The notes: generated by a model from the sequence alone, not told the origin. Positions 7,046-15,702 are shown, counted from the stretch's first letter. The stretch is DNA of 43,914 bases from Candidatus Staskawiczbacteria bacterium (GCA_023245195.1 JAHFKU010000003.1:1-43914), one strand, 5' to 3'. Numbers and translations: made by a program.

Positions 7046-8056
7046 ATGTCAAGTATTTTACATAAAACTCCTGATGCCCAAGATCAAATCCTCGATTCTT
7101 CGTTAAGGCCGAAAAATTGGGCTGATTATGTTGGCCAAGAAAAAATCAAGGAAAATATCCAGATTATTTTAATGGCCGCCAAAAAGCGCGGTCAATCCCC
7201 CGACCACTTGCTGCTCTATGGCAATTCTGGATTAGGAAAAACCACCCTGGCCCAACTAGTGGCCCTGGAAATGGGCAAAAAAATCCGTATCACTTCGGGC
7301 CCAGCCATAGAAAGAGCTGGGGATCTGGCCGCCATTTTGACTAATCTACAAGAAGGAGATGTGCTATTTTTAGATGAAATCCACAGGATGCACAAAACCA
7401 TTGAAGAATATATTTATCCAGCCATGGAAGACTATAAATTAAACTTGATATTGGGCAAAGGGCCGATGGCTCGAACCATGGAATTACACTTGCCTCGCTT
7501 TACCTTAATTGGAGCCACCACCAGGCCCGGACTACTATCTACCCCACTAAGAAATCGCTTTGGCGGCACCTTCCAGTTGAATTTTTACAAACCCGAAGAC
7601 ATTGAAAAAATTATTGAACGATCAGCTCGGCTTTTGGGAATATCTATCCACCCTGATGCGGTGCAAATTATCGCCAAGCGATCGCGATTTACTCCGCGGG
7701 TAGCCAATCGCCTCTTAAAAAGAGTCAGAGATTTTGCCCAAGTAAAAAATCAAGGCGTAGTAACTAAAGAAATCGCAAAACTTGCCTTAGAATCTTTAGA
7801 AGTTGATCACCAAGGACTTGAACCAGGCGATATTAAAATTTTATTGGCCTTAATTGAAAAATTTGACGGCGGACCAGTAGGGCTTCAATCGCTAGCCGCG
7901 GCCGCCCTTGAAGAAGAAGACACTATTTTGGACATGTACGAACCTTATTTAATGCAACTGGGATTTTTAGAAAGAACGCCCAAGGGCCGCGTGGCTTCAA
8001 AACTGGCCTACGAACATTTGGGATTGAAATACAATAAAACAAATAACCTAATTTGA
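7046..8056 (+). CDS. ruvB: Holliday junction branch-migration helicase RuvB
   Basis: Ring AAA+ motor of the RuvABC resolvasome. Walker A GNSGLGKTT is at 59-67, Walker B LFLDEIHRM with DEIH at 110-113, sensor 1 in LIGATTRPGLLSTPLRNRFG, then the winged-helix C-terminal domain (LLALIEKFDGGPVGLQSLAAA). The 336-aa length is normal. ATG at 7046 is preceded by AT-rich DNA with no clear ribosome site. The gene ends with TGA, so TGA is a stop in this organism. RuvA is not in this window; yebC and ruvC follow, an arrangement common in bacteria. Confidence 0.97.
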   Translation: MSSILHKTPDAQDQILDSSLRPKNWADYVGQEKIKENIQIILMAAKKRGQSPDHLLLYGNSGLGKTTLAQLVALEMGKKIRITSGPAIERAGDLAAILTNLQEGDVLFLDEIHRMHKTIEEYIYPAMEDYKLNLILGKGPMARTMELHLPRFTLIGATTRPGLLSTPLRNRFGGTFQLNFYKPEDIEKIIERSARLLGISIHPDAVQIIAKRSRFTPRVANRLLKRVRDFAQVKNQGVVTKEIAKLALESLEVDHQGLEPGDIKILLALIEKFDGGPVGLQSLAAAALEEEDTILDMYEPYLMQLGFLERTPKGRVASKLAYEHLGLKYNKTNNLI

Positions 8057-8213
8057 AATTTACAATTTACAATTTGAAATCAATTCCTGCCTGCCGGCAG
8101 GCAGGTGAAAAGAATATGAATTTGAAATGATTAAAACCGTCAAAATTTCGCTTTGTCGAAATTTTGACACTTACTTTTTCAAATTTAAAATTTCAAATTT
8201 CAAATTCACTATT
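8057..8213. repeat. inverted-repeat element with GC-rich palindrome between ruvB and yebC
   Basis: Tracts of AATTTGAAAT/ATTTCAAATT bound the gap. Inside lie AAATCAATT, then a 20-bp palindrome CCTGCCTGCCGGCAGGCAGG (8086-8105), then TGAA...TTTGAAATGATTAAAA, and a 12-bp hairpin GTCAAAATTTCG/CGAAATTTTGAC (8135-8164). The order AAATCAAT, GC palindrome, TGAA, GAAATGATTAAAA recurs at 41142-41230 with a different palindrome. Confidence 0.8.
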
Positions 8214-8930
8214 ATGTCAGGACATAGTCACTTTAAAACCGTCGCGGCCACTAAAAACGCCAACGACGCTAAAAAAGGAAAAATATTTTCTAAAATGGCT
8301 CGAGTCATTACGATTGCCGTAAAAGACAAGGGGCCAGATATTTCAAGCAACATCCAACTAAAAGCTGCCATAGAAAAAGCCAAAGAGTTTAACATGCCCA
8401 AAGAAAATATTGAACGGGCAATTAAAAAGGGTACCGGAGAATTAGCCGGGGAATCTTTGGAAGAAGTGGCTTTTGAAGGGTTTGGCCCCGGAGGCATCGC
8501 CCTTATCATGGAAGGCATTACCGATAACAAAAACCGGACTCTTGGCGAAATAAAGGGAATTTTAGGGCAATACGATGGCAAGATAGCCGGAGAAGGAGCG
8601 GTGCGATGGATGTTTGAAAGAAAGGGGTTTTTGGTAATACCATCTGAAGGAAAATCAAAAGAAGACTGGGAAATGACGGTGATTGAAATCGGGGGCGACG
8701 ATATTAGATGGACCCAAGAAACTACTGAAATTTACACCAAACCCGAAGATTTTGAAGCGGTCAAAAAAGCTGCAAAGGAACGTGGCATAATAATTGACCA
8801 TGCTGCCCTAAGCTGGATTCCAAAAGAAGAAATTTCTATTAACGAAAAAGACATTGAAAAAGCTAAAAAATTATTTGAAGCTTTGGATGAAAACGATGCC
8901 GTTCAGGATGTTTACTCGAATTTGAAATAG
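8214..8930 (+). CDS. yebC: YebC/PmpR/TACO1-family protein
   Basis: Widely conserved family described both as DNA-binding regulators near ruv genes and as translation factors that relieve ribosome stalling at difficult motifs. The start MSGHSHFKTVAATKNANDAKKGKIFSKMAR is the family signature, so 8214 is preferred over an in-frame ATG at 8127 that would add 29 residues from repeat DNA. Later signatures KAKEFNMPKENIERAIKKG and YEGFGPGG-like FEGFGPGGIALIMEGITDN are present. At 238 aa it is full length. It sits between ruvB and ruvC. Confidence 0.95.
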   Translation: MSGHSHFKTVAATKNANDAKKGKIFSKMARVITIAVKDKGPDISSNIQLKAAIEKAKEFNMPKENIERAIKKGTGELAGESLEEVAFEGFGPGGIALIMEGITDNKNRTLGEIKGILGQYDGKIAGEGAVRWMFERKGFLVIPSEGKSKEDWEMTVIEIGGDDIRWTQETTEIYTKPEDFEAVKKAAKERGIIIDHAALSWIPKEEISINEKDIEKAKKLFEALDENDAVQDVYSNLK

Positions 8931-8931
8931 T

Positions 8932-9019
8932 TGAAGGTTTAAAGTTTAAAGTTTTAGTTTAAAGTTTCTAGTTGACTTTAAGCTAATAACTAAAACCAAT
9001 AACTTAAAACTAGAAACTA
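8932..9019. repeat. inverted-repeat tract between yebC and ruvC
   Basis: The outer inverted repeat is AGTTTCTAGTT (8963-8973) with AACTAGAAACT (9008-9018), preceded by TTTAAAGTTTAAAG iterations. The interior also pairs partly (TAGTTATTAG/CTAATAACTA). It fills the gap up to the ruvC ATG. A separate sequence family from the other elements. Confidence 0.7.
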
Positions 9020-9021
9020 TT

Positions 9022-9537
9022 ATGATTATTTTAGGCATTGACCCAGGAACAGCTCTGGTAGGCTATGCGATTATTTCAACTAAAAAACCAAAGGGCCAAA
9101 AACAAGACCGAAACGAAAAACCCAAGGTTTTGGATTTTGGCTGCATTACCACCAGCAAATCATCTTTAATGGGCAGAAGGCTGGAAATAATATACGACCA
9201 GGTTTGCCTATTAATTAAAAAACACCAACCAGACGTAGTTTCAATTGAAAATCTTTTTTTCTTTAAAAACCTAAAAACCGTCATGCCCGTCAGCCAGGCC
9301 AGGGGAGTTATTTTGCTGGCGGCGGCAAAAAGCAATGTTCCTGTTTTGGAATTTACCCCCCTGCAAATGAAAATGACAATTGTGGGATATGGCAAAGCTG
9401 AAAAAAAACAGGTTCAAGAAATGACAAAACAACTTCTAGATTTAAGTGGTTTTGATTTAAAAGAAAAAGACCGGAAAAAAGATGACGCTTTTGATGCGCT
9501 AGGCATAGCGCTTTGCGCTTTTTTGAAGCCTACTTAA
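9022..9537 (+). CDS. ruvC: Holliday junction resolvase RuvC
   Basis: Endonuclease that cuts four-way junctions handled by RuvAB. The start MIILGIDPGT carries D7. E76 is in SIENLFFFKNLKT, and D155 and D158 are in KKDDAFDAL, so the four acidic active-site residues with RuvC spacing are present. At 171 aa it is normal. A short basic insert (KKPKGQKQDRNEKPK, about 21-35) follows the first strand. It is in the ruvB-yebC-ruvC cluster. Confidence 0.95.
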   Translation: MIILGIDPGTALVGYAIISTKKPKGQKQDRNEKPKVLDFGCITTSKSSLMGRRLEIIYDQVCLLIKKHQPDVVSIENLFFFKNLKTVMPVSQARGVILLAAAKSNVPVLEFTPLQMKMTIVGYGKAEKKQVQEMTKQLLDLSGFDLKEKDRKKDDAFDALGIALCAFLKPT

Positions 9538-9616
9538 AGAGGTTTTTATAGCCTGTGGAGAGGGAAAAGCTTGACAATAGTGCGTGAAAAAATATAATAG
9601 GGAAAGATAAAATAAT

Positions 9617-9757
9617 TTACAATTTGAAATTTACAATTTGAAATCAATTTAAAAATATTACAATTTGAAATACTAAAATACGTTGCCTTTTCAAATTAAA
9701 ATATTGTAAGATTTAGTATTGAATTCAAATTTCAAATTACAAATTTAAAATTCAAAA
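9617..9757. repeat. AATTTGAAAT-type inverted-repeat element downstream of ruvC
   Basis: TTTACAATTTGAAAT iterations and AAATCAATTT lead into AATACTAAA (9669 region), paired with TTTAGTATT about 35 bases later, then CAAATTTCAAATTAC. It is a gene-less inverted-repeat tract like those at 8057 and 31600. It ends at the start codon of the small acidic gene. Confidence 0.65.
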
Positions 9758-9758
9758 C

Positions 9759-9923
9759 ATGGAGGATGATTTTTTAAACATCTTAAATCAGTCTGACGAT
9801 TTAGACGATGACACTATGGACGACGATGAAGACGAAGAAGAAGATGACGAAAAAAAGGTTGACGACGAAGAAGATCTTGACGATGACGAAGAAGAGTTAA
9901 GTATGGCAGACGACGAAGAATAG
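9759..9923 (+). CDS. very small, extremely acidic protein
   Basis: A 54-aa reading frame, ATG at 9759 to TAG at 9921. After MEDDFLNILNQSDD, nearly every residue is Asp or Glu, with two Lys in the middle. The frame is preceded by inverted-repeat DNA and followed 30 bases later by a clean terminator, so it forms its own unit or the tail of the ruv cluster. The N-terminal FLNIL may be a short amphipathic anchor. Acidic low-complexity proteins can mimic nucleic acid or act as flexible tails, as in RNA polymerase delta, but no homologous domain is recognised. Codon use resembles the neighbours. Coding is likely, function unknown. Confidence 0.6.
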   Translation: MEDDFLNILNQSDDLDDDTMDDDEDEEEDDEKKVDDEEDLDDDEEELSMADDEE

Positions 9924-9953
9924 CTAGATATTTAATATAAAACATACCGCAAC

Positions 9954-9983
9954 CCAAAAACCAGCCCTCAAGCTGGTTTTTGG
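9954..9983 (+). terminator. intrinsic terminator after the acidic gene
   Basis: CCAAAAACCAGC, 6-base loop, GCTGGTTTTTGG: a 12-bp perfect stem whose right arm contains the T-run. Confidence 0.85.
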
Positions 9984-10005
9984 TTTGTTGGAAAAAAGAG
10001 TCGTA

Positions 10006-10033
10006 TTGATTTTTAATAAAAATGTTGTAGAAT
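10006..10033 (+). promoter_or_regulatory. likely promoter for the penicillin-binding protein gene
   Basis: TTGATT (10006-10011), 16-base spacer, TAGAAT (10028-10033). Transcription would begin near 10040 and include the whole hairpin at 10049-10207 as a leader of about 170 nt. Confidence 0.5.
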
Positions 10034-10048
10034 ACGCGTATTACTGTG

Positions 10049-10207
10049 GACCTCTTGCAAAATAAGGCTTTACTGCAAATAAAGCCTTTGGACGAAAAAT
10101 ACGCAATAATTTTTTAGCTTACCGCAGAGGGTAAACTAAAAAATTCTATCGTATTTTTCGTCTGCAAAGTCTGTATTTTCGCACGAAGCCTAATTTTGCA
10201 AGAGGTC
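10049..10207. repeat. 160-bp long imperfect hairpin, leader of the PBP gene
   Basis: Outer stem GACCTCTTGCAAAAT (10049-10063) pairs perfectly with 10193-10207 and continues AGGCTT/AAGCCT. A side hairpin AAGGCTTT/AAAGCCTT sits in the left arm. The inner stem GACGAAAAATACG/CGTATTTTTCGTC encloses an asymmetric bubble, CGCAATAATTTTTTAG against CTAAAAAATTCTATCG. The same bubble occurs in the element at 26154-26328 with different stems. The structure ends two bases before the PBP start codon. Confidence 0.8.
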
Positions 10208-10209
10208 TT

Positions 10210-12420
10210 ATGAAACACTTTTTAGATTCGGTTAAAAAAATCCTAAAAAAGATAAAAAATTACGACAACAAGTGGGGTGTCGCCAAAACCATCGGCAAAT
10301 ATGTATTGTTTGCCTTTTTGGCTTTCTGTATTTTTATACTATTTCTCTTTTTTTACTATACCTACGACTTGCCCCGACCCGAAAAATTCGGCGAAAGCCC
10401 CATTATTCAGTCAACCAAAATTTATGATCGAACCGGAAAAGTGCTTTTGTATGACATTTACGGAGAAGAAAAAAGAGAGATTGTTTCTTTTGACAAAATT
10501 TCAGACAATTTAAAACATGCTGTTTTGGCATCTGAAGACGCCAGGTTTTACCAGCATGGCGGCATAGACTTTGAATCAATTATGCGGTCCATCCTCATTG
10601 ATTTAAAACTGCAATCAGCAAGCCAGGGAGCCTCCACTATTACCCAGCAATTAATTAGATCAGTCTATTTAACCAACCAAAAAACACTGTCCCGAAAGAT
10701 ACGGGAAATTGTATTGAGCATAGAATTAGAAAGAAGGTATTCCAAAGACCAAATTTTCAATTGGTACTTAAATCAAATACCCTTTGGCAAAAATGCTTAT
10801 GGCGCCGAAGCGGCAACGCAAACGTATTTTAACAAACCAGCTTCTGACTTATCGTTGGCAGAAGCTGCGGTTTTAACTGCTCTAATTCCCGCCCCAAGTT
10901 ATTATTCGCCCTATGGTTCCCACAAAGACCAGCTTTTGCAAAAAAAGAACTATATTTTGGAGCGAGAAAAACAACTTGGGTATATTAATCAAACACAATT
11001 AAAAGAAGCCAAAGATGAGATTTTGAATTTTGCCACCATCACTTCTCCCATAAAAGCTCCCCACTTTGTTATGTATGTCCAGCAATATTTGGAAGACCAA
11101 TATGGAGATGAGTTTTTAAAACAAAAGGGGTTAAAAGTGTATACCAGCCTTGATTGGGACCTACAAGATTATGCCGAGCAAGTGGTTAAGGATGCTGATA
11201 AAACAAATTTGAAATTTAAAGCCAACAACACCGCCCTGGTGGTTATTGATCCAAAAACCGGCGAAATTTTATCGCTTATTGGTTCAAAAGATTATTTTGG
11301 AACATCGTATCCAAAAGGGTGCGACCAGAAAGCCAGTGGCAGTTGTCTATTTGACCCGCAATACGACGTGGCCACTATTGGTCAGCGCCAACCAGGATCT
11401 TCTTTTAAGCCGTTTGTGTATGCGACCGCATTTAAAAAGGGGTATACTCCCAGCACCCTGGTGTGGGATGTAAAAACAGAATTTAATCCAAATTGCAGTA
11501 TGGATGGCAACCAAGAAAAAGACCAATACGGCTTAAAGTGTTATCACCCCCAAGATTATGATGGCAGATACCGGGGAATTATTTCTCTAAGAAATGCGCT
11601 CGACCAATCACTTAACATACCCGCCGTACAAGTCCTATACTTAGCTGGGTTGCGCGACAGCATCCAAACCGCCCACGAGATGGGAATTACCACCTTAAAT
11701 GATCCTGATAGCTATGGATTGTCTTTGGTGCTTGGCGGGGGCGAAGTAAACCTACTCGATATGACATCGGCTTATGGAGTTTTTGCAACCGAGGGCCAAA
11801 AAATACCTCCCGTAAGTATTTTAAAAATAGAAGACAGCCAAGGCAACATTATTGAAGAAAACAAAAGACAATCCACCAAGGTGCTCGACACTCAGGTAGC
11901 GCGACAAATAAATAACGTATTATCAGACAACAATGCCAGAGCCCCAATATTTGGCGTAAACAACCCACTGCATTTTGACAAATATCAGGTTGCCGCTAAA
12001 ACGGGTACCACTCAATATTTTAACGATGGTTGGACGATGGGATACACCCCATTTGCCTCCCTTGGAGTATGGGTTGGAAATAACGATAACTCTTCAACCA
12101 CCAACGAAGGCATTGGCCTGGCCGCTCCTATTTGGCACAAGGTGATGCAAAAATTACTAGAAACACATCCGGCAGAAAATTTTACGCCACCAAGCTTAGT
12201 AGAAAATCTAAACCCTATTTTACTAGGCCAATTACCAGCTGATCCTGCGCCCCACAGCATTTTATACTACATCGATAAAAACAATCCACTAAACACCTCG
12301 TATCCAAATCCCAACACCGACCCGATGTATCCTTTTTGGGAAGCCGCTGTGCAAAATTACACCAACTACACAAACCCCACAACACCCCCAGCAACGCCTC
12401 CAGCAAACCCCACACCCTAA
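10210..12420 (+). CDS. class A penicillin-binding protein (glycosyltransferase + transpeptidase)
   Basis: Bifunctional peptidoglycan synthase anchored in the membrane. A cytoplasmic basic stretch is followed by one membrane helix (31-51). The GT51 domain shows EDARFYQHGGID (109-120) with catalytic E109 and QGASTITQQLIRS (139-151). The transpeptidase has S397-S-F-K400, S467-L-N469 and K597-T-G599. The tail is Pro/Thr-rich (TNPTTPPATPPANPTP) and probably disordered in the wall. At 736 aa it is typical of PBP1a-like enzymes. Its start codon directly follows a 160-nt hairpin, so translation may be controlled by leader folding. It ends at a shared terminator facing dnaN. Confidence 0.93.
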   Translation: MKHFLDSVKKILKKIKNYDNKWGVAKTIGKYVLFAFLAFCIFILFLFFYYTYDLPRPEKFGESPIIQSTKIYDRTGKVLLYDIYGEEKREIVSFDKISDNLKHAVLASEDARFYQHGGIDFESIMRSILIDLKLQSASQGASTITQQLIRSVYLTNQKTLSRKIREIVLSIELERRYSKDQIFNWYLNQIPFGKNAYGAEAATQTYFNKPASDLSLAEAAVLTALIPAPSYYSPYGSHKDQLLQKKNYILEREKQLGYINQTQLKEAKDEILNFATITSPIKAPHFVMYVQQYLEDQYGDEFLKQKGLKVYTSLDWDLQDYAEQVVKDADKTNLKFKANNTALVVIDPKTGEILSLIGSKDYFGTSYPKGCDQKASGSCLFDPQYDVATIGQRQPGSSFKPFVYATAFKKGYTPSTLVWDVKTEFNPNCSMDGNQEKDQYGLKCYHPQDYDGRYRGIISLRNALDQSLNIPAVQVLYLAGLRDSIQTAHEMGITTLNDPDSYGLSLVLGGGEVNLLDMTSAYGVFATEGQKIPPVSILKIEDSQGNIIEENKRQSTKVLDTQVARQINNVLSDNNARAPIFGVNNPLHFDKYQVAAKTGTTQYFNDGWTMGYTPFASLGVWVGNNDNSSTTNEGIGLAAPIWHKVMQKLLETHPAENFTPPSLVENLNPILLGQLPADPAPHSILYYIDKNNPLNTSYPNPNTDPMYPFWEAAVQNYTNYTNPTTPPATPPANPTP

Positions 12421-12421
12421 A

Positions 12422-12469
12422 GTTCAACAAAAAAACCACAAACATATGTTTGTGGTTTTTTTGTTGAAC
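12422..12469. terminator. 48-bp perfect palindrome, bidirectional terminator
   Basis: Two 24-base arms (GTTCAACAAAAAAACCACAA at the outside, centre CATATG), with A/T runs that make it work on both strands. It lies between the convergent PBP and dnaN genes. Confidence 0.9.
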
Positions 12470-12483
12470 AAAGTATTGCAATA

Positions 12484-13620
12484 CTACATTGATTTGATCG
12501 GCATCACCACATAAATATAACTAGAATCTCCCACGGGCTTTAAAATACACGGACCCTCTTCTTTACTAATATCAAAAATTATTTCAGAGCTTTTAATATT
12601 TAACAACCCATCTATAAGGTATTTATAATTAAAAGAAACGTCTATTGAATCTCCTTCCACTTTAACGGGCAAACTTGACCTATTTTCTCCCACATCGCCA
12701 CTTTTAGCAAAAACTTCAATTTCTTGTTTTTCTTTGTTTATTGAAATTTTCACCTCATTAACCTTGCCAGAAAAGAGTGATGCGGTTTTGATTTGATTTA
12801 AAAATTCGTCTTTTTTCAACACCACATGGGTTTTAAATTTGGTAGGAATAATATCCTGGTAATTAGGATATTCTCCCTCAATTAAACGAGATGTAATCTG
12901 CACCTGGGGATGCGCCGCCTCTTTCATGGGAAGCTCAAATAACACCTGATTGGATGAAAAATAAATCCTCATCAAACCCTCTTTGTTTTCTAAAATATTC
13001 ATAACTTCCCTAGCCGATTTTTGAGGCAAGATAAAAGAATAGTCTTTTTCTTTTATGTTTTTTAACGGTTCTTCCAAGTGGATATTTTTTTCTCCCAGCC
13101 TAAAACTATCGGTGGCTACCATTTTAATTGCATTTTTAGAAAAAGAAAAGTAAACACCGGAAATTTCAGGCCTTGATTGGGAGGTTGAAGCAATGTCAAT
13201 GATTTGAGCCAATCCCATGCAAAGCTTTTTACTATCTAATTCTATGTATTCAGCATTTTTAAATTCCGGTATTATGGGAAAATCCTCTGAACTATATCCC
13301 TGGATTTGGGTTTTAATATTCTTGCATTCAATATATAGATTCTGGTCTTTTACCTCCATGGTGATTTTTTCATTCGGTAAAGAAGAAATAAAGGCTGATA
13401 AAAACTTGGCTGGAACAACGATATTTCCATTTTTAATAATCTTAACTAATATCCATAATTTAATCGCTATTTCTAGGTCAGTAGAAACTAAACTTAAAAA
13501 ATTATTATCAGTGGTTATTAATACATTATTTAAAATTGGCAGTGATAAATTTTTCCCCACAATCCGTTCAGTAATATTAAGATTTGTTTTTAAATTTTCT
13601 TTTAACACTTCTATTTTCAT
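12484..13620 (-). CDS. dnaN: DNA polymerase III beta sliding clamp
   Basis: Processivity clamp, a dimeric ring of three repeated domains per subunit. The start MKIEVLKENLKTNLNITERIVGKNLSLPILNNVLI is typical; the ATG at 13620 is chosen over a TTG six codons upstream. Other signatures are ATDSFRLGEK in domain 2 and the C-terminal KPVGDSSYIYVVMPIKSM, which forms part of the partner-binding cleft (the usual end is MPMRL). At 378 aa it is normal. It is the second gene after dnaA, reading away from the putative origin. Confidence 0.97.
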   Translation of the reverse strand: MKIEVLKENLKTNLNITERIVGKNLSLPILNNVLITTDNNFLSLVSTDLEIAIKLWILVKIIKNGNIVVPAKFLSAFISSLPNEKITMEVKDQNLYIECKNIKTQIQGYSSEDFPIIPEFKNAEYIELDSKKLCMGLAQIIDIASTSQSRPEISGVYFSFSKNAIKMVATDSFRLGEKNIHLEEPLKNIKEKDYSFILPQKSAREVMNILENKEGLMRIYFSSNQVLFELPMKEAAHPQVQITSRLIEGEYPNYQDIIPTKFKTHVVLKKDEFLNQIKTASLFSGKVNEVKISINKEKQEIEVFAKSGDVGENRSSLPVKVEGDSIDVSFNYKYLIDGLLNIKSSEIIFDISKEEGPCILKPVGDSSYIYVVMPIKSM

Positions 13621-13638
13621 AAGCGATATTGTTAGCAA

Positions 13639-13836
13639 TTAAATTAATTTTTAAATAATATGTTTATAGTTGTTAGTGGATGCGTCTTTCTGATTTTTTT
13701 AAATATGGGTATGTTATTTTAACTATAAATTAATAATAAATAACCTGTTGATAAGTGGGTGGGAAAAACCTGAGGATAAAACGGATAAATTTTTTGTATA
13801 ATTTTTTAAATCAAATATTACCAGTTTTTCACGCAC
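13639..13836. other. dnaA-dnaN intergenic region with clustered DnaA-box-like sites, possible oriC part
   Basis: About 198 very AT-rich bases. TGTTGATAA (13746-13754) and TGAGGATAA (13771-13779) each differ by one base from the DnaA box TGTGGATAA. AACGGATAA (13780-13788) differs by two. TTATCCACT (13837-13845) on the other strand overlaps the dnaA stop. The spacing is irregular. In many bacteria oriC lies on one or both sides of dnaA. Confidence 0.5.
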
Positions 13837-15204
13837 TTATCCACTATATACTCTTTGTTTTATTAGGTTTAATTCTTCGGTTAATTTGTTGTTTTGCTCA
13901 TTCTCTTTTTGGATTTTTTTATAAGCATATATTACCGTGGTGTGGTCTTTGCCGCCAAATTTGCGGGCGATAGCTGGGAAAGAATATTTTAACTCTTCTC
14001 GCAGTAAAAACATAGCTATTTGCCGTGGTTTTACTACTTCTTTGCGCCTCGTGGGATTAAAAATATTTTTTTCTTCCAGGTTGTAAAACTTAGCGACCGT
14101 TTCAACGATTTTCTTAAAACTGGCCACATTAAAAGGGGAAAAAACAAAATTTTTCAACAGTTTTTTGGTGGTTTCTAGGTTGGGAATATTGCCATTGGTT
14201 TTATAGTAAATAAGCAAACTATTTAAAGCTCCTTCTAGTTCCCTAATATTCTTTTTTACATTAGAGGCTATGTATTCTAAAACATCTTCTGGCAGTGCCA
14301 GGCTCTTTTCTTGAAGCTTTGTTTTAAGAATAGCTAGTCGCGTTTCATAATCAGGCAAGCTGATATCAATAATCATTCCGCCTTCAAAGCGGGATCGCAG
14401 CCGTTCTTCTAATTCCGCTATGGCGTTTGGGGGTTTGTCGGAAGAGAGGATTATTTGCTTGTTTTTTTCGTATAGCGAATTAAAGGTGTGAAAAAACTCT
14501 TCCTGGGTTTTATTTTTTCCGGCTAAAAACTGGATGTCGTCTATAATTAACACATCAATAGAAGATAGGCTGGCCTTGAAAACATCAATATTGTGGTTTC
14601 TAATTCCAGAAATAATGTTTGAAACGAACTTTTCAGAAGAAATATATTTTACCTTCTTTTTTTTAGGGCCATCGCTGATTTTGTTCCCAATAGCTTGTAT
14701 TAAATGTGTTTTACCAAGCCCGACTCCGCCATAAATAAAAAGCGGATTATAGGTATTGCCAACGTTTTCTGAAACCGCCAAGGCTGCTGCATAAGCCAAT
14801 TCATTAAATGATCCTACCACAAAGTTTTCAAATACATAGCGAGGATTAAGATTGGTTTCTTTATTAACCTTAAATTCGTCAAATTTTAATTGTTCTACGT
14901 CAATTTTGTTGCTTTCGGTGTTTTCTTTTACTTCTTTTATTTCCTTTTTCTCTAGGGATCTTGGATTTATGACAAATTCTAGCCCCTTAATGGAATTATC
15001 CTGATCAAAGATGGTTTTAAGGATTAGTTTGTAGTACTTGTTGTTTAACCACTCTTTAGAAAAAGCGTTGGGAACCGAAATAATCACCTTTTCTTCTTCT
15101 TTTGAAATAATTTGGGTGTTTTGGAACCAGGTTGCAAAATTAGCCTTGGATATATTGAGCTGCATTTGAGCTAAAACTGATTGCCAAAGTTCATGATTGT
15201 CCAT
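13837..15204 (-). CDS. dnaA: chromosomal replication initiator DnaA
   Basis: AAA+ initiator that binds DnaA boxes and melts oriC. Domain I is at 1-80 (LWQSVLAQMQLNISKANFATWF), with a short linker II. Domain III has Walker A GGVGLGKT (159-166), Walker B VLIIDDIQF (218-226) and a sensor/arginine-finger stretch ELEERLRSRFEGG. Domain IV carries RRKEVVKPRQIAMFL and the DNA-contact signature GGKDHTTVIYAYKKI. At 455 aa it is standard. It is divergent from rpmH across a 358-bp gap that is the main oriC candidate, and dnaN follows downstream. Confidence 0.97.
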   Translation of the reverse strand: MDNHELWQSVLAQMQLNISKANFATWFQNTQIISKEEEKVIISVPNAFSKEWLNNKYYKLILKTIFDQDNSIKGLEFVINPRSLEKKEIKEVKENTESNKIDVEQLKFDEFKVNKETNLNPRYVFENFVVGSFNELAYAAALAVSENVGNTYNPLFIYGGVGLGKTHLIQAIGNKISDGPKKKKVKYISSEKFVSNIISGIRNHNIDVFKASLSSIDVLIIDDIQFLAGKNKTQEEFFHTFNSLYEKNKQIILSSDKPPNAIAELEERLRSRFEGGMIIDISLPDYETRLAILKTKLQEKSLALPEDVLEYIASNVKKNIRELEGALNSLLIYYKTNGNIPNLETTKKLLKNFVFSPFNVASFKKIVETVAKFYNLEEKNIFNPTRRKEVVKPRQIAMFLLREELKYSFPAIARKFGGKDHTTVIYAYKKIQKENEQNNKLTEELNLIKQRVYSG

Positions 15205-15433
15205 AATAATGAGATTTTGCGCAATTACGCCAAAATTGGCACAAGGTCACGCCGAAACTTTATAATAATTAAAATACTCTGAATCACGAAACTCTTTTGT
15301 AGTTCAGAATAACTATATAAAAAATATCAAGCTTATTAATGAGAGTCAAATAAGTATAAAATAAGGTCAATTGTTAATAAAGTGTGGATAAGGTGTGTTT
15401 TGGGTTAAACCTTAGACGCACAATAATGTTAAA
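15205..15433. other. putative oriC region between dnaA and rpmH
   Basis: AT-rich gap with one perfect DnaA box, TGTGGATAA (15383-15391), directly preceded by the weaker TGTTAATAA (15372-15380). Runs such as ATAACTATATAAAAAATATC (15307-15326) could be a melting element. The neighbourhood (dnaA leftward, rpmH-rnpA-yidC rightward) is the classic bacterial origin context. No long box array was seen. Confidence 0.5.
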
Positions 15434-15462
15434 TTGACCAATGCGTTCTTTTATACTATACT
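15434..15462 (+). promoter_or_regulatory. promoter of the rpmH-rnpA-yidC-khpB genes
   Basis: TTGACC (15434-15439), 17-base spacer, TATACT (15457-15462). The leader of about 95 nt contains an inverted repeat ATCGCAAAA/TTTTGCGAT (about 15503-15545) just before rpmH. Confidence 0.7.
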
Positions 15463-15562
15463 AACCATAATATATTAACCTAGAAAATTATACAACTTTA
15501 CATCGCAAAATTCCTGAAACCCGTTTTTATTGAGTATTTTGCGATTTAAAGTTTACAAATAC

Positions 15563-15697
15563 ATGAGCTTTACTTATAAGCCAAAAAAGAAAAAAAGGAA
15601 AAGAACCCATGGTTTTTTGGTTCGCATGCAGACCAAAAAGGGCAAGCAGGTTATCCAAAGGAGAAGAGCCAAAGGAAGAAAGAAGCTCTCAGTATAG
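15563..15697 (+). CDS. rpmH: 50S ribosomal protein bL34
   Basis: A 44-aa, very basic protein of the large subunit. It starts [22 protein letters not shown] and continues [21 protein letters not shown], matching the bL34 pattern (YQPxxxKRxRxHGFxxRMxTxxGRxVLxRRRxKGRxxLSV) throughout. It is the first gene of the classic rpmH-rnpA-yidC order. Its promoter is unusually clear for this window. Confidence 0.97.
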   Translation: MSFTYKPKKKKRKRTHGFLVRMQTKKGKQVIQRRRAKGRKKLSV

Positions 15698-15702
15698 TTA
15701 TT

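Noticed and set aside
7046-8056. Code 25 (TGA as glycine, Gracilibacteria/SR1)
   Set aside because: ruvB and the Cas2-like gene end at TGA exactly where their families end.
8127-8213. N-terminal extension of YebC
   Set aside because: It is encoded by repeat DNA, and the conserved family start MSGHS is at 8214.
10049-10207. integron attC site
   Set aside because: It is an imperfect palindrome with unpaired bases, but lacks the GTTRRRY/RYYYAAC ends, and no integrase is nearby.
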